Below, one piece after another: positions 1-11,107 of a DNA stretch of 64,000 bases. Origin of the DNA: Corticium candelabrum (Eukaryota > Porifera > Homoscleromorpha > Homosclerophorida > Plakinidae); NCBI RefSeq assembly GCF_963422355.1, contig NC_085092.1, forward strand, positions 8,436,545-8,500,544. Reading direction: 5' to 3'. A program made the translations under genes and the position numbers. The notes under the pieces are model-generated. The model was not told the DNA's origin. It did not search any database and was given only the letters and a program-made list of their open reading frames with translations. Every line of letters starts with the position of its first letter. The first letter of the stretch is position 1.

Positions 1-230
1 TGTTGGAAGATGCACAGGTGAAAGCATATCAGACGACGTGTTGGAGTGCACAGCAATAGTGAGAGATGGACATTGGTGGTTTGATATGTCAAATGAATCG
101 CTCTCTTTGCTCTCTGAGACATCTTATGCTGTTTCTGAGACTGCCTGATGTAGTCTTTTTCAACTATTGCCCAGAGAAAAAACAGTGCAAGGTCCTACAA
201 AAATTAGGGCTCATCTTCGTGCAACCCTAT

Positions 231-288
231 ATAACTCTGACTCTAACCCTAACCGTAACCGTAACCCTAACCCATAACCCTAACTGTT
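231..288 (+). repeat. Degenerate interstitial telomere-like repeat
   Basis: A run of CTAACC/GTAACC hexamers: several exact CCCTAA units mixed with CCGTAA variants and one ACCCATAA slip. CCCTAA is the C-strand of the metazoan telomere repeat TTAGGG. Ordinary sequence lies on both sides, so this is an internal relic rather than a chromosome end. Confidence 0.7.
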
Positions 289-1610
289 AAACATAAACCA
301 CTTGAGCTAAACTACCTCTGAATCATGTTTACTAATATGAGTGAAAGCTGTTTAGGTTCACTAAACAAGTTTAACGCTACCTGAGACGTGCTAAATTAAC
401 CTTAAGATTGAAAACATGTTTAGGCGAGATGCGCCCGCCCTAAGTCAAGCAAGATGGATTCGCATTGCTAACCGAGTCCCACTGTAATCTACTGTGTAGG
501 CTACATATATCAATAATTCACTTGGTATAAACATCAAGGGGTCATCCATAATTGACCACATTTACTCAAGCGGACAAAGTGTACTCTTTTCTGCATACCC
601 CCTCCCCTAAGCGTACTTAAAAATGTTGGTCATGTGAAACTATTTCTTTACATTAAATAGAAGCCCTTTCGAGGATTGATATGCACATTCCGTGGTTCTG
701 GCCAGCAGTCTTCCATTGTCATTGCACTTTCTGCACAGCTTCCTCACGAGACAAAGATGGGATGGCAAAGACAAAGCGCTCACAAACTGCTGGTACCTGT
801 TCGCCCGTGTTTTATGAAAGGTCTCTTAGACAGATCTGTTAGTACCTATCACAGAGTACCCACCGTCCAACGCCATGTACGCGTCAAACATAGCGACTGT
901 GTTATAGTCTACGAGTCATACCCTTGCAACGGATACACAAATGTAGATACAACACGCGTACATGTAACTGACATAGTATCACTTCCTATCTATACTTCTA
1001 GACCAAATGAAATCATCGACATTTATGCTTGGCCCCAAAAGGGTACAACTACTCTTACCTCTCCCCCTTATGCTTTGCACGCTTGAGTAAAGGTCGACAA
1101 TTATGGATAACCCCTAACACATTCACTCAGCCTGTCCAATATACAAAACACAGCCTCACTTGGCAAAACATTATTTGATTCCTCTGGTCTTTTGTTTTTG
1201 CTCTTTTTCATTACAAGCTTGAGATTATCGACTCTTCTTTGCAATCTTTCTATCAATGTGTATGCCGTTAATTGTGACAACTAAACACCAGCAATGTCAC
1301 AGAAATTAATTCATTAACTCAAGCATTTGAAAGCCACAGCAATATGTTCTACCTGTGATGTCTGTGATAACTCTATGGTCTCTTGAGAACTTTTCACTAC
1401 ACGCAACTGTTTCTAAACCACATTTAATTACAAAGACACAAACAAATTATAAGCCTCTTTCTGTAGTACATACAATCATGTGTGCTTGAGTTGTGGTCTC
1501 TTTCTGTTTCATTCTTGTAAAACAAGTAGCAACAGACGTACCATTTGGTGTCAGATCCTGTAAAAACAAAACGGGCATTTAAGTAAAACTGTCCAAACAC
1601 TTCTAACATT
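289..1610. other. Intergenic, no supported gene
   Basis: No convincing coding exon was found on either strand. The longest frame (676-1086, plus, 136 codons) has no recognisable domain, no splice context and ordinary composition, so it is not called. The right part may hold introns or 3' sequence of the coiled-coil exons that follow on the minus strand. Confidence 0.5.
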
Positions 1611-1721
1611 CGTATCCTTCACTGCAGGTAATAAGTTATCACTTGTAAGTTCATCTAATGTTTTCCTGTTCTGTTTATTCATTTTTCTTCTGTTCTGAAG
1701 TCTTTCATCAATGTCACTGAC
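1611..1721 (-). pseudogene. Coiled-coil exon downstream of the CARD-like gene copy A
   Basis: On the minus strand a TGCAG acceptor ends at 1722 and is followed by an open, charged, heptad-like stretch beginning VSDIDERLQNRRKMNKQNRK. It starts in phase 0, as expected from the exon split by the retrotransposon just upstream (1778-1818 with 6947-6994), which ends ...ELEERKSQ at a GTGATC donor. I infer it is the next exon of the CARD-like/TM gene, or of an adjacent coiled-coil gene. The downstream donor is unclear, so the lower boundary is approximate. Confidence 0.4.
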
Positions 1722-1777
1722 CTGCAGACATATTTCCTTCACATCAAAGCAATTACAAGAAAACTATCTATAATGAT

Positions 1778-1818
1778 CACCTGACTCTTACGCTCCTCTA
1801 GTTCATCATTCAAACCAT
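1778..1818 (-). pseudogene. 3' half of an exon split by the Ty3/gypsy insertion
   Basis: Minus-strand coding for NDELEERKSQ followed by a GTGATC donor. The matching 5' half is at 6947-6994 (QLRNVRERVCH...LDG). In duplicate copy B the same exon is continuous at about 11446-11513 plus flank and is open from acceptor to donor. The retrotransposon therefore landed inside an exon and separates its halves by 5.1 kb. Confidence 0.6.
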
Positions 1819-1957
1819 TGTAACGAGTATACGACTTGCAACAGTTGAAACCCAAAAGGCCACGATTCTATTGTGCCCGTACACTATATACTAGTCAGAA
1901 AGTAGGTGTGTCCATACGGCAAGAAACCACTAATTATTATGACTGAGTTACTCTACA
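1819..1957 (-). repeat. 3' LTR of Ty3/gypsy element
   Basis: A 139-bp LTR beginning TGTAAC and ending CTACA on the plus strand, matching 6808-6946 at 138 of 139 positions. It is unusually short for a Ty3/gypsy element. Confidence 0.95.
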
Positions 1958-1969
1958 TTCCTCCCTCCT
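1958..1969 (-). other. Polypurine tract
   Basis: Minus strand AGGAGGGAGGAA directly abuts the 3' LTR, the expected position of the plus-strand DNA primer in an LTR retrotransposon. Confidence 0.85.
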
Positions 1970-2050
1970 ACGATTCTAACGTGACCTCACGTTACAATGA
2001 CACAACTGCAAAAATCACTACTTTGTGTCACTAACTACGTAGTCCTGTAG

Positions 2051-3802
2051 TCATCTTGGTCGATTATGTTCTCTAGCAGGTCTTCGAATCGGTAAGTCCA
2101 CGACCAATGGTTGGTCTATTACATCCGGGACTTGGCCTTCCGCGACTACCTCCTCAAAGTACTGAACTGCTGCCGGTAGAATATTCGGACTGGCCTCCTC
2201 TGCTTGTTGCTCGTTCTCTTCAGTTGGTTTCATCACTTGTTGTTCTCGATCTTCCTGACAGCTGTCGTGTACCGGATGTCTGTAACATGGCTTCACTCGG
2301 TTATAGTGTACTCGCCTCCGTCGTCGTCTTCTACCTTCCGCAGGAATGACGTCCATGGTGCCATTGTCGTACACTGCCAATACGCGGAACGGACCCTTCC
2401 AAGGTTTGGCTAGTTTGCTGGACATTCCTATATTTACAACTGGAGTAAACAACCAAACTAGATCACCTGCCGTGTAATGATGATGCGGAGATGTCTTCTG
2501 GTCGTAGTTCTCCTTCTGACGACGTTGTGCTGACACGATGTGCGTCTCTACGAATTCCTTGGTCAGAGCTCTGTCCTCCTTCAATCGTTGTCCGAACTCC
2601 GTTGTTGCTTCTGGTTCAGGAAGAGGTGCTCCAGTCTGAACGTCGACAGGAAGGCGTGCACTTCTTCCTAACATCAATTCAAATGGACTCATTTGTGTCG
2701 TTGATTGCTTTGATGTTCTGTAGTGAAACAGAAGTACAGGTAGACATACATCCCAGTCTCGCTGATTGTGGGAGACATGCTTAGCAAGCAGGTCTAGCAG
2801 AGTTCGATTTGCCCTCTCGACTAACCCATCACTCTGGGGATGATACGGAGTAGTTCTAACTTTCTTTATCTCAAGTATCTGGCAAACCTCCTGCAGTATC
2901 TTGCTCTCGAAATTTCTCCCCTGGTCACTATGGAGGATAGCTGGTGTTCCAAGTCTGCAAAAGACCTCATCAACAAGTACTCGTGCCACTGTTGATGCCT
3001 TCTGGTTGGGTAGTGCAAAGGCTTCCACCCACTTGGTGTAATAATCAGCCATGACAAGCAAATGCTTGTTTCCCTTTTCTGTCTGAGGTAATGGACCTAG
3101 AAAGTCAATAGCGATCATTTCCATTGGACCTCCAACTGTAATGTTGTGTAGTGCTGCTCTTGGGTGACGTGGTGGTCTTTTCCTCTGACTACACTGTATA
3201 CAACACTTGATCCAGTCTTTGATATCTTGAGTGTATCCTGGCCACCAAAATCTATCCTCCAGTCTTCTCAAAGTCTTTTCCAATCCAAGGTGTCCACTCT
3301 GGTCATGCAATTGAGTTAAGATCTCTGATACTAAATATGTTGGAACAACTACTAATTCTTGCGTTTGTCTTCCTGTAGCCATTCTCCTGTCCCGAATTCT
3401 GTACAGTAGTCCATCGTCTGTTACTTTCAACTGATGCCACACTCGACCAAACTGTTTAAGTTTTGAATTACTTTTCCACTTTCCCTCAAACTGTGGTCGT
3501 CCTGCTGGCATCTGCTCAAGCACTTCCTTTATTTCAGTGTCACTTTTCTGCATGTGCTGCAAGTCAGCAGCTGACCATTGGGGAAGGAATCCAACTGCTG
3601 CACATGATTCAGATGTCTCGTTGTGGTGAGTGGATAGCATTTCCTGGTCTTCTTTGTCTGTGTCATGGTGTCGACGTCTCGATAAGCTATATGCATTAGT
3701 ATTGTCCTTGCCCCTCCAGTAGACAACGTCCATGTCATACTCCCCTAACATCAAGATCCATCGTGCCAGTCGTCCGTTGGTTCCTTGACTGACTTCAGCC
3801 AT
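2051..3802 (-). pseudogene. pol: Ty3/gypsy pol, end of RNase H plus integrase
   Basis: A 583-codon open frame. The first ~45 residues are the C-terminal end of the RNase H/connection region (RLARWILMLGEYDMDVVY). The integrase follows: zinc-binding HHCC with His166, His171, Cys201 and Cys204; catalytic D233 (AIDFLGPL), D293 (HSDQGRNFES) and E329 (DGLVERANRTL), giving the D-D-35-E spacing. A GPY/F-like module (KPWKGPFRVL) sits near residues 465-475, followed by a basic Arg-rich stretch. No chromodomain is evident. The internal Met is not a true start: the frame continues from the upstream pol segment, from which it is separated by a frameshift near 3780. All catalytic integrase residues are intact. 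Confidence 0.93.
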
Positions 3803-6369
3803 GATAATGGACAGTGATCCGTTGCTACTGTAAACTTGTAACCGTACAAGTAAGGACGAAATGCTGTAACTGCCTACACAATTGCGAGTGCTTCCTTCTC
3901 TACTGTTGAATAGTTGTGTTCTGCTTTACGCAAAGCCCTGCTAGCATAGGACACTACTCTCTCTTTCCCCTCGATCACTTGAGATAGCACTGCCCCCAAT
4001 CCTGTCTCACTAGCATCGGTGGCTAGGTGGAACGGTTTATCAAACTGTGGAAAAGCTAGGACTGGTGGTTCCGTCAGTCTCTCTTTTAGGACAGTGAAAG
4101 CTCTTTCACTGGCTTCAGTCCAGACGAAGTCTGTGCCTTTCTCCTGCAGTTGAAAAAGTGGGGCAGCAATCTGCGAAAATCCTGGTACGAACCTCCGGTA
4201 ATAACCCGCTAAGCCAAGGAATCCCTTCAGCTCTTTAACTTGTGTTGGTCTTGGAAAATTCTTGACTGCCTGAAGCTTTACCGGATCTGGTTGAATACCC
4301 CTCGCAGATACTATGTGTCCCAGGTACTTCACGGACTTCCTCGCAAAGTGACACTTAGCAGGTTGTAGCTTCAAACCTGCTGCATTCAATCTCCCAAATA
4401 CCCTTTCTAGCCTCAACATGTGTTCCTTGAACGATGATGAAAACACTATGATGTCATCCAAGTAGATTAGACATTCTTCCCATGATAAACCAGCTAGCAC
4501 CGCTTCCATGAGTCGCTGAAAAGTACTGGGCGCATTGGTAAGACCGAAAGGCATGACATTAAATTCATACAGCCCATGCATTGATGTGAATGCCGTCTTT
4601 GGTCTATCCTCGGGTGCCACCTCTACTTGCCAGTACCCAGAAGCTAAGTCCAACGTAGAAAAGTACTTGGCTCCTGAAAGGCTGTCCAGTGCCTCATCTA
4701 TCCTAGGCGATGGGTATGAATCTTTAGTCGTGACAGCGTTCAACTTCCGGTAGTCTACACAGAATCTAAATCGGCCATCCCTTCTCTTTACAAGAACAAT
4801 CGGACTTGACCAAGGACTTGCTGATGGACGAATAATGTCCCTCTCCAGCATCTCTTGAACTTGGTCTTTGACCACGCCTCTCAAGCTGTGTGGAAGTCGT
4901 CTGGGGTGCTGTCTAATTGGAGGACTGTCCCCAGTCTTGATTCTGTGTTGGACACGACCCGTTCTGCCTACTTCGCCTTCTTGGAATGCAAACAGATTAG
5001 CATGCGTGATGATCAGTGCCTCCAATTGTTTTCGTTCGCTTTCCTTCAGTGGCAGCTTGTTTAGTTCAAATTGCTGCACTAGCTCATTGTTCTTTTCACT
5101 AACTGATGCATTAGTAGGTATGACATCACTTCTAGGGACTGTATCTTGGCTAGTGTCAATTCCTGCATCTGGTTCTTGAATCACGCCTACAATGGGGACG
5201 TTGTGGTCTATGCTGGTCAGTTGCCCTAATGCAGTTCCTTGTGACAGCTGCACTGGTCCACCAGGTGCCATCAATTGCACTGGCACCACATCCTGATCCA
5301 AACTGATTAGTGAGTGGGCAATCATGACACCTGTCTTGCTAATGACAGTATTGTCTGGCTCTAACATTGCCACTCCCTCTTGACATACCTTGTTACCATA
5401 CTCATCCACTATGTAAGCTTCTCCCAGCTGTCTGGTCATTGTGGGAATCTGCATGCTGTGGTTGAGAATCAGAAAACAATGATTGCTTTGTACTCCTGGT
5501 GTGGTCAACCTTCCAATTGCACCTCCTGGTAGTGTCAGCCTTCTTCGCCTCAAGTCAACAGTAATGTTGTGCTTCAAAAGAAAGTCTACACCAAGAATGG
5601 GTCCTGTAGCTATGTTGGCTACCAAAAATGTATGATGAGTCTTCCACTGACCAATTTCCACTTGCAAATCCATCTTGCCACAGACATGGATATCATTTCC
5701 ATCCACTCCTTTCAGTGAATTGTGGCTATTCTCACCACTCCTAGATGAATCGTGGTTTCCCAGATAAAGCCTGCTGGGCACCAGAGATGCAGATGCACCA
5801 GTGTCTACCAGACACTGCGTCATCTGTCCTGCCACAATCGCCTGTACTGTGAGAGAGCATGATTGATCAGCTTCTCCACCAGTCAGAATACCCACAGTAT
5901 TACTTTTCTGCGGTTCTTTGGTCAGGCTATTGGGATTACTGTTGGTCTTCTTCCATGCTTCCTTGTGGGTAGGTTTCCCAGCCGGCACTGGACAATCTCG
6001 TTTCCAATGGCCTGTACTACCACATCTGAAGCATCCTCCACTACTCTTTCGAGATCGGAACTGTTGCTTCCCAGTAGCTCCACCTTGAATGCGGTCTTCC
6101 AGTCGTTCCAGACGCGAGGTCAACGCTTCTAAAGAACGCACCATTGTTTGTGCTAATGATTCCTGATCAGCAGACTGTGCTCCTGTTGTGGCAGCTATCC
6201 TCCCTTGTCCTTTACCTTGCCTGTCCTCTTTGCGACGCTGCAAGAGACACAGCTCTCTAGCTTTGCTCACCGTTTCGTTAAGGCCCACTGGTGCTAAGAC
6301 GTATAGCTGATCACTGATGACCTCTGGTAACCCGGCAATGAACCGGTCAATCAACTGCTGCCGACGCAA
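3779..6369 (-). pseudogene. gag-pol: Ty3/gypsy gag C-terminus, protease, RT, RNase H
   Basis: An 831-codon open frame (3874-6369). A CCHC zinc knuckle lies at residues 113-126 (CFRCGSTGHWKRDC), the aspartic protease DTGA at 189-192, and reverse transcriptase at about 515-690 with YLDD at 636-639. The RNase H tether and TDAS motif are near 785. The frame ends at a TAG after KEALAIV (3874). Coding similarity (AFRPYLYGYKF, then TDHCPLSWL) resumes directly beyond that stop in the same frame. It then slips frame near 3780 into the integrase segment. Gag and pol are fused in one frame here. The upstream capsid part lies in another frame, with the shift at about 6360-6375. These breaks make this copy unlikely to act autonomously. 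Confidence 0.93.
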
Positions 6370-6785
6370 CTCTGCGATAACCCAGGCTGTGCTCTGTCTA
6401 GCAAACGTTCTAGATCACGTACAAACACATCAAGGTCCTCACCCGTCTGCAGAGTGCGACTATTGAGCTGCCGCGTTGCAAGGCGACGACGTTCTTCTGT
6501 ACGCGGTTCAAATGCTGTTTTCAGAGCGGCAATGAGGTGGTCGTACGTATCCGTTTGCTGTTGGGTCAGCCGTTCAAACACTGCAAAGGCTCGTCCTTGC
6601 AGCAGAGTAGGCAACCGTACGACCTTGTCGTGGGCGTCCCAGCGGTTAGCAGAACAGCAGAGATCAAAGCGACGCAACCAGGTAGATATGTCGCCATCAG
6701 CAAAAGGTTCTGGTAGGCACAGCTGACGATAGGCTTGAACCTGAGGTTGCTGTACAACTGGCTGATCGGCACCTTGCTGAGCCAT
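6351..6785 (-). pseudogene. gag: Ty3/gypsy gag, capsid N-terminal part
   Basis: Starts at ATG 6785 (MAQQGADQP), four bases downstream of the primer-binding site. The capsid-like stretch (WLRRFDLCCSANRWDAHDK, then LQGRAFAVFERL) matches the retrotransposon gag (UBN2/Retrotrans_gag) pattern. The frame stops at 6351, but capsid similarity continues in the overlapping next frame (QQLIDRFIAGLPEV). The shift is therefore inside capsid, not at a gag/pol junction, and looks like mutation rather than programmed frameshifting. Confidence 0.88.
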
Positions 6786-6788
6786 GAA

Positions 6789-6804
6789 CTCACTTCTGAC
6801 ACCA
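6789..6804 (-). other. Primer-binding site (tRNA-Leu type)
   Basis: Minus strand TGGTGTCAGAAGTGAG begins three bases inside the 5' LTR edge. It starts TGG and is complementary to a ...CTTCTGACA-CCA tRNA 3' end, as in metazoan tRNA-Leu acceptor stems. The tRNA identity is inferred. Confidence 0.8.
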
Positions 6805-6807
6805 AAA

Positions 6808-6946
6808 TGTAACGAGTATACGACGTGCAACAGTTGAAACCCAAAAGGCCACGATTCTATTGTGCCCGTACACTATATACTAGTCAGAAAGTAGGTGTGT
6901 CCATACGGCAAGAAACCACTAATTATTATGACTGAGTTACTCTACA
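6808..6946 (-). repeat. 5' LTR of Ty3/gypsy element
   Basis: A 139-bp LTR, the partner of 1819-1957 with a single mismatch. On the minus strand this is the 5' LTR and should hold the promoter. It is immediately followed by CCAT, the second copy of the target duplication. Confidence 0.95.
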
Positions 6947-7357
6947 CCATCAAGCATATAAAACGAGTGACATACTCGTTCCCTCACATTTCTTAATTGC
7001 TACATATATATCAGTACCAACACACCACAATTAGCACACTAACAACATAGCATACAACAGTAAAACAAAAATACCAGAGCAATTGTCGACAGTGGCAACT
7101 GGACCATTTGATTAATTTTGAAACTTTTCATTGTTGCTCCTACATCAACAATAACAAACAGCATCACAATAGTCTATAAAGACACAATTAATTTTATTGA
7201 ACCAAGAGATAAAGACCAAGATCAGTTCCTATAACAAGCCTCATAAGAGCATCTCAATTGTAAAGTGCACGACCACCATTGCTACAAGTTCAGACTAAAC
7301 CTGAACAACAGCAGTCAACTGCTACACAACAACTAACAACTGCTACACAGTTGCTCC

Positions 7358-8511
7358 CTAGTATGCCAATGAACAATGTACTTCACAAATATACTGACTT
7401 GTGCTGTGAATAACACTTGAATCAAGTTCATGCTCTTGTCCAACCTCATGCTTGCCACTTGCTAAGGCAGATGATGAAAGTAAGTAAATAATTATTGGTA
7501 CACCCAATAACAACACCAAACAAACTGCTCCTATAATAAACAACAAGAAAGACATTAGGCTTGCTTTAATACACAAATGCAATCAAAGTATTAAGCACTC
7601 ATCTAACGTTCTCTGATTAAACTTAATTAATGGAGAGGTGTCATTAGCGAATTTGATTGGAAAAATTCCAGTAGGAGTAACATGTATTGTAGAGGGTGGC
7701 AAATCACCTATCTTCACCTGAATAGAGACATTTCTTTCTGACTTTGCACGCAATGTCTTTGCTATCATTTGACCAAATTGATCTCTAGGTCTCTCTCTCT
7801 TACTAAACGTCTCCACAAGTCGTAATCCAGCTCTGATTGAGAGACGTAGCAACATCCATGTGCTATTTCTTTTCCAAGAAACTAACTGTACCTCAGAACG
7901 GTCAACTTTCAGTTGCCGAGCTGTGTTCCCTTGAAATGCATCTTCCTCAATGTACTGTTTATCAATATTCAGAATTAGAGTAGCAGTGATGCTTTCATCA
8001 ACGCAGACAATTGATGCATTATGAACAACTTGAGATGGCGAGATCTTCTGATCATGATCTGTGTCAGTCAAGTACTTCATATGAATGAGTATGTCAACAT
8101 CTTGTATACCAATGACCACAGACGAGCAAGATGAGTCAACAAAAAACACCACTGATTGAGAGATGTTGCATGTTCTAAAGTCAAATTCCTCGCAATCATG
8201 ACAAACTTTCCATGCACCGTCTGGCAAATCATTGTACTTTGCAAGTAGTAAACAACAAAACTTAATAAATCCCAAATTGCCTTTCTAAGGAAGAACTTCT
8301 GTCAGCAACCAGTAAGTGTCTTCAACTGTCCACTTTGTCCTCAAACTCAATATTTTCTTTGAATCCTGGTAATCAATAAGTTCGTTAGAACGTAGTCGAT
8401 CTACTCCTATGTGATCTCCAAAGATGATACTTTCGGACAGTTGAAGCCCTTTGTATACAATAAGATCCCAACATGTTCCATAAGGAAGATCTCTGTTTAC
8501 ATAAGCATGAG
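7358..8511 (-). pseudogene. CARD-like module 2, middle domain and TM tail, copy A (broken)
   Basis: Minus-strand large exon from an AATTAG acceptor (8512-8517). It encodes a CARD-like helical module (HIGVDRLRSNELIDYQDSKK, then WLLTEVLP). A stop (TAG, where copy B has TGG) falls about 8288 before GNLGFIKFCCLLLAKY. Next come a Cys-rich turn (CHDCEEFDFRTC), a beta-rich middle domain, and a domain with SWKRNSTWMLLRLSIRAGL resembling the C-terminal segment of some invertebrate CARD proteins. A one-base deletion near 7601 (versus copy B) truncates it at RTLDECLIL. The TM helix and tail (VCLVLLLGVPIIIYLLSSSA...) follow in another frame at 7358-7582. Two independent lesions make this a pseudogene. 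The CARD assignment is by pattern and not certain. Confidence 0.7.
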
Positions 8512-8637
8512 CTAATTAAAGCATAACACAAACAAAACCAATAAATACTAATAATCATGTTAATACTAGTAAATAGATTGAGTTACTATCATCCTTTTAT
8601 AACTACTGACTGGCACAATTAGTCAAAGACAAACCTT

Positions 8638-9006
8638 CTGACTTGGACATGTTGCACTTTTGAAAATCAAATTCTGCACAAGCATCACAAACTTCCCATC
8701 CAATTCTCGGCAATTTGTGCTTTTCACGTAGTAAACAACAGAACACAATGAATCCTGGATTGCCTGTCCAAGGCAGAAGTTTTGTCAACAGCCTGCGAGT
8801 ATTGTCCACTGTCCAGCTTGCCCTCATTTCACCTATTTCGTCCAAATTCCAGTTGTCAAGAAGTTTGGAAGAACGTCGTGAATCTATTCCTATGTGTTCT
8901 TCAAAGTCAATGCTGTTAGATATAGCTCAAAACTTCTGTCTTGAACATAATCCCAACAAGTTCCAGGAGGAGGATCTCTATTTGCAAATGCATAAACTAC
9001 AACACA
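8638..9006 (-). pseudogene. CARD-like module 1, copy A (frameshifted)
   Basis: Single exon on the minus strand. It has a TTGTAG acceptor, then YAFANRDPPPGTCWDYVQDRSFEL, then the helical CARD-like core (WTVDNTRRLLTKLLPW, NPGFIVFCCLLREKHKLP, CDACAEFDFQKC). A two-base insertion relative to copy B (TATATC versus TATC, near 8920) shifts the frame. The exon begins in phase 1 and ends at a phase-1 donor (GAAG/GTTTGT), matching the start of module 2, so the two modules can be spliced in frame. A first exon with a hydrophobic helix (CCAVVAVLFAILW) ends at the GTAAGC donor at 9064. Confidence 0.65.
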
Positions 9007-9105
9007 TGTCATTGTAGATAAATCAATTGTCAACTATGCATTAAAAGTTGAAAGAATTGCTTACCCCATAGTATCGCAAATAGAACCGCTACAACTGCAC
9101 AACAA

Positions 9106-9732
9106 ATTATGGTTTGTTATGGAATTGATCGTAAAGCCTACATCTTAGGGAAATCCTGTTGCTCTTTTACGGCTTGCATACTGCACTCAAGTCAGGCAAC
9201 ACTCGCAAGTAACGTTTCTTTGCACTTCGGTACAGAAGTAAGAGCATGACAAAATTTTAGGTGTGTTTTTAAATGTAGAAATTGTGGTTGTATAAAATTA
9301 CAAAAATAATATTCAATATGATATAGAAATATGTTTCAGGTTACCAGTTAAATTTTACAAAACAAATCAACCAAAGGTCTGAAATTGTACCCCAACAATT
9401 GTTGATATTAATTTTACTGTTGACTAGTTGATATTAAATGTGGTAATTTTCAAATTTACTTAAGAATTGTAGAATATAGACTATCCAAATGCATCTACAC
9501 TGCCACCCTGATACAAACTAATAGATGAGAGAGAAACTTAGCATTTCTACCCAGCCCATGCCTTGCTGTATTTGAACATACTTCATTGAAAGACATTTTT
9601 GTCTTTAGAAAGTGTGAAGAAAGAATGAAGACGGTAAAGCAGCAATGATGTATACTGGGTATATTTAGGTATCTTCAATAGTGTAGTACAGTACTGTGTA
9701 GATGTAACACTACATCAAAGGTTTCACTGATC

Positions 9733-9809
<77 letters not shown>

Positions 9810-9975
9810 ATAACAGTATTTGCCGAGCGTAGTTAATTACTGTTTCTTTTACATTTGTTCTTTTTATCTGAGACTACTGTATGTACAGTATTTTAGCCTG
9901 GGGCCACAATTTGAGCCATCACCATGGAAAGTGTAGGTCCTTGGATTCCTAAACAATTGCTAACGCACAAACTGC
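9106..9975. other. AT-rich noncoding stretch
   Basis: No exon recognised. It contains a TA dinucleotide array (about 9738-9812). Confidence 0.6.
9738..9812. repeat. (TA)n microsatellite
   Basis: About 75 bp of nearly pure TA repeats with one CA interruption. Confidence 0.95.
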
Positions 9976-9981
9976 ACTTAC

Positions 9982-10244
9982 GATGTAGACCGCTTTCCTT
10001 CACCACGAGCAGTGAATTTTTTGCCTCCGTGAATGCAGCCATACGTTACCTCGTAGTATGTGATTGCTTCAGAAAGGGAACGATTGATTCGCTTCCGGGC
10101 AGTCTCAACACTTCTCGAGTCTCTTCGCCATAATTTTGTGTATGTTGATGACTCATACGCCGACAATCGCTCTTGTAGGTCGGCGAATGACTTGAATATT
10201 TTCCCAACAGAAAAGAATGCGGAATCAGTCGGACTTCCCGCCAT
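9982..10244 (-). pseudogene. Orphan first exon resembling ZSWIM1/3-type N-terminus
   Basis: An 87-residue frame from ATG 10244 (MAGSPTDSAFFSVGKIFKSF). It contains SFADLQERLSAYESSTYTKL, then a RDSRSVETARKR stretch and YYEVTYGCIHGGKKF. These resemble the N-terminal region of SWIM zinc-finger proteins of the ZSWIM1/3 group, a family derived from or close to transposases. It ends at a good GTAAGT donor at 9979-9984. No further exon was found before the TA array, so it is probably truncated or a relic. Family assignment is from memory of the pattern and is moderate. Confidence 0.45.
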
Positions 10245-10447
10245 TCGTCGCTACTCATGAGCATGACATCATCGGTCACGTGCAAATTACCGGCACTCCA
10301 AGTCCTCCGCTTCCGGGACCGGTACCGGCTCTCTAGCCACTTCGTTCCCTTAAACTGTAGCCAAGCCCCTCCCCTTCGATTTCACTCAATGTTACACTTT
10401 GTTTAGCTAAATTAGACAAGAGCAACAGGCTACCTCGACAGCTCCTT

Positions 10448-10869
10448 TTAATTCACCTGACGTGCAAAGCTGCAGCAGATCAAGTCCAGTGTCCGAACGG
10501 CTGTAGCCCAAGAGTACTGTACGTCGCTTTCTTCGTCTGATTGCGCAGGTAGCCAATCCCACACGGGAACGTCATCACGTGCCTTAAAGGTCCGGCTGTA
10601 AATGTAATGACATCTACGGACTCTGTACAATTGCAGCCGACTTGACCTTCCATTCGTACTCTACTTGTTTCCTTTCAATGCTGGTATCCTGTCCCAACGC
10701 AAGCTGTACGTATTTGCCAACCTCTCTGGGAGAGAGGACTTCCCCGATCTCTCCAAGAGACTCTAGGAGAGCGGAATTCGAAGTTAACACCGTGTACACA
10801 CTGCCAGGCTCCAAATGTTCCCGAATCGTACACGAGCTTCCCGGTCGTATTGTTCTCGTAGCCTAGCAC
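10448..10869 (-). pseudogene. Possible two-exon gene remnant, unidentified
   Basis: Two minus-strand stretches look coding by composition: 10614-10814 (EPGSVYTVLTSNSALLESLG, then VEYEWKVKSAAIVQ) and 10448-10595 (RTFKARDDVPVWDWLPAQSD, ending CCSFARQVN, stop), the second preceded by a TTTACAG acceptor. The gap between them is too short for a normal intron. I do not recognise a family, so no function is assigned. Confidence 0.3.
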
Positions 10870-11017
10870 AGTAATAGAGCGGCGCCTAGTGCATCCCTAG
10901 TCCAAGCTACGTAGACTGCTGATCGAATCACATTGCACCTCACAGCTTCAGATAACATAAATCGAACTCACAATCGAGCTCGCTCTGTGAATGAATCTTA
11001 TTCCATGCAGTACCAAA

Positions 11018-11107
11018 TAAAAGAAAATCAAGCGAGATTCCGTTAGTAGCGGCGAGCGAAAACGGAGTATAAGCCCCTTAATGGGCTTAAATCGAAAACC
11101 AAAGAAG
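11018..11107 (+). pseudogene. rnl: NUMT fragment of mitochondrial LSU rRNA
   Basis: Contains GATTCC...TAGTAGCGGCGAGCGAA, the highly conserved domain I segment of bacterial-type 23S and mitochondrial LSU rRNA, followed by a variable part. The nuclear 28S equivalent reads differently (AACGGCGAGTGAA type), so an organellar source is favoured. It directly abuts a nad4L piece, which supports a nuclear mitochondrial insertion. Confidence 0.75.

Larger units (their letters stand above)
1819..6946 (-). mobile_element. Ty3/gypsy LTR retrotransposon, nearly complete, defective
   Basis: A 5128-bp element bounded by two 139-bp LTRs that differ at one position (T/G twelve bases inside). It is flanked by a CCAT duplication (1815-1818 and 6947-6950). 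Read on the minus strand, the order is 5' LTR, tRNA-Leu-type primer-binding site, gag (capsid, CCHC knuckle), protease, reverse transcriptase, RNase H, integrase, polypurine tract, 3' LTR. PR-RT-RH-IN order is diagnostic of Ty3/gypsy. There is no env-like frame. At least one frameshift in gag, and one stop plus one frameshift in RNase H, interrupt the coding. The almost identical LTRs indicate recent insertion despite the breaks. Copy B of the duplicated block has the uninterrupted site at about 11476. Confidence 0.95.
6947..9105 (-). repeat. Segmental duplication, copy A
   Basis: High-identity counterpart of 11440-13608, with small indels. It covers the coiled-coil exon, the TM/tail region, two CARD-like modules and part of the first exon of the same gene family. 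Copy A continues past the retrotransposon at 1778-1818. Around 7163-7295 copy A has unique sequence where copy B has a CA microsatellite (11693-11795). Confidence 0.9.

Noticed and set aside
1..300. True chromosome end
   Set aside because: The telomere-like units are degenerate, short and internal.
676..1086. 136-codon plus-strand frame
   Set aside because: No domain, splice context or codon signature.
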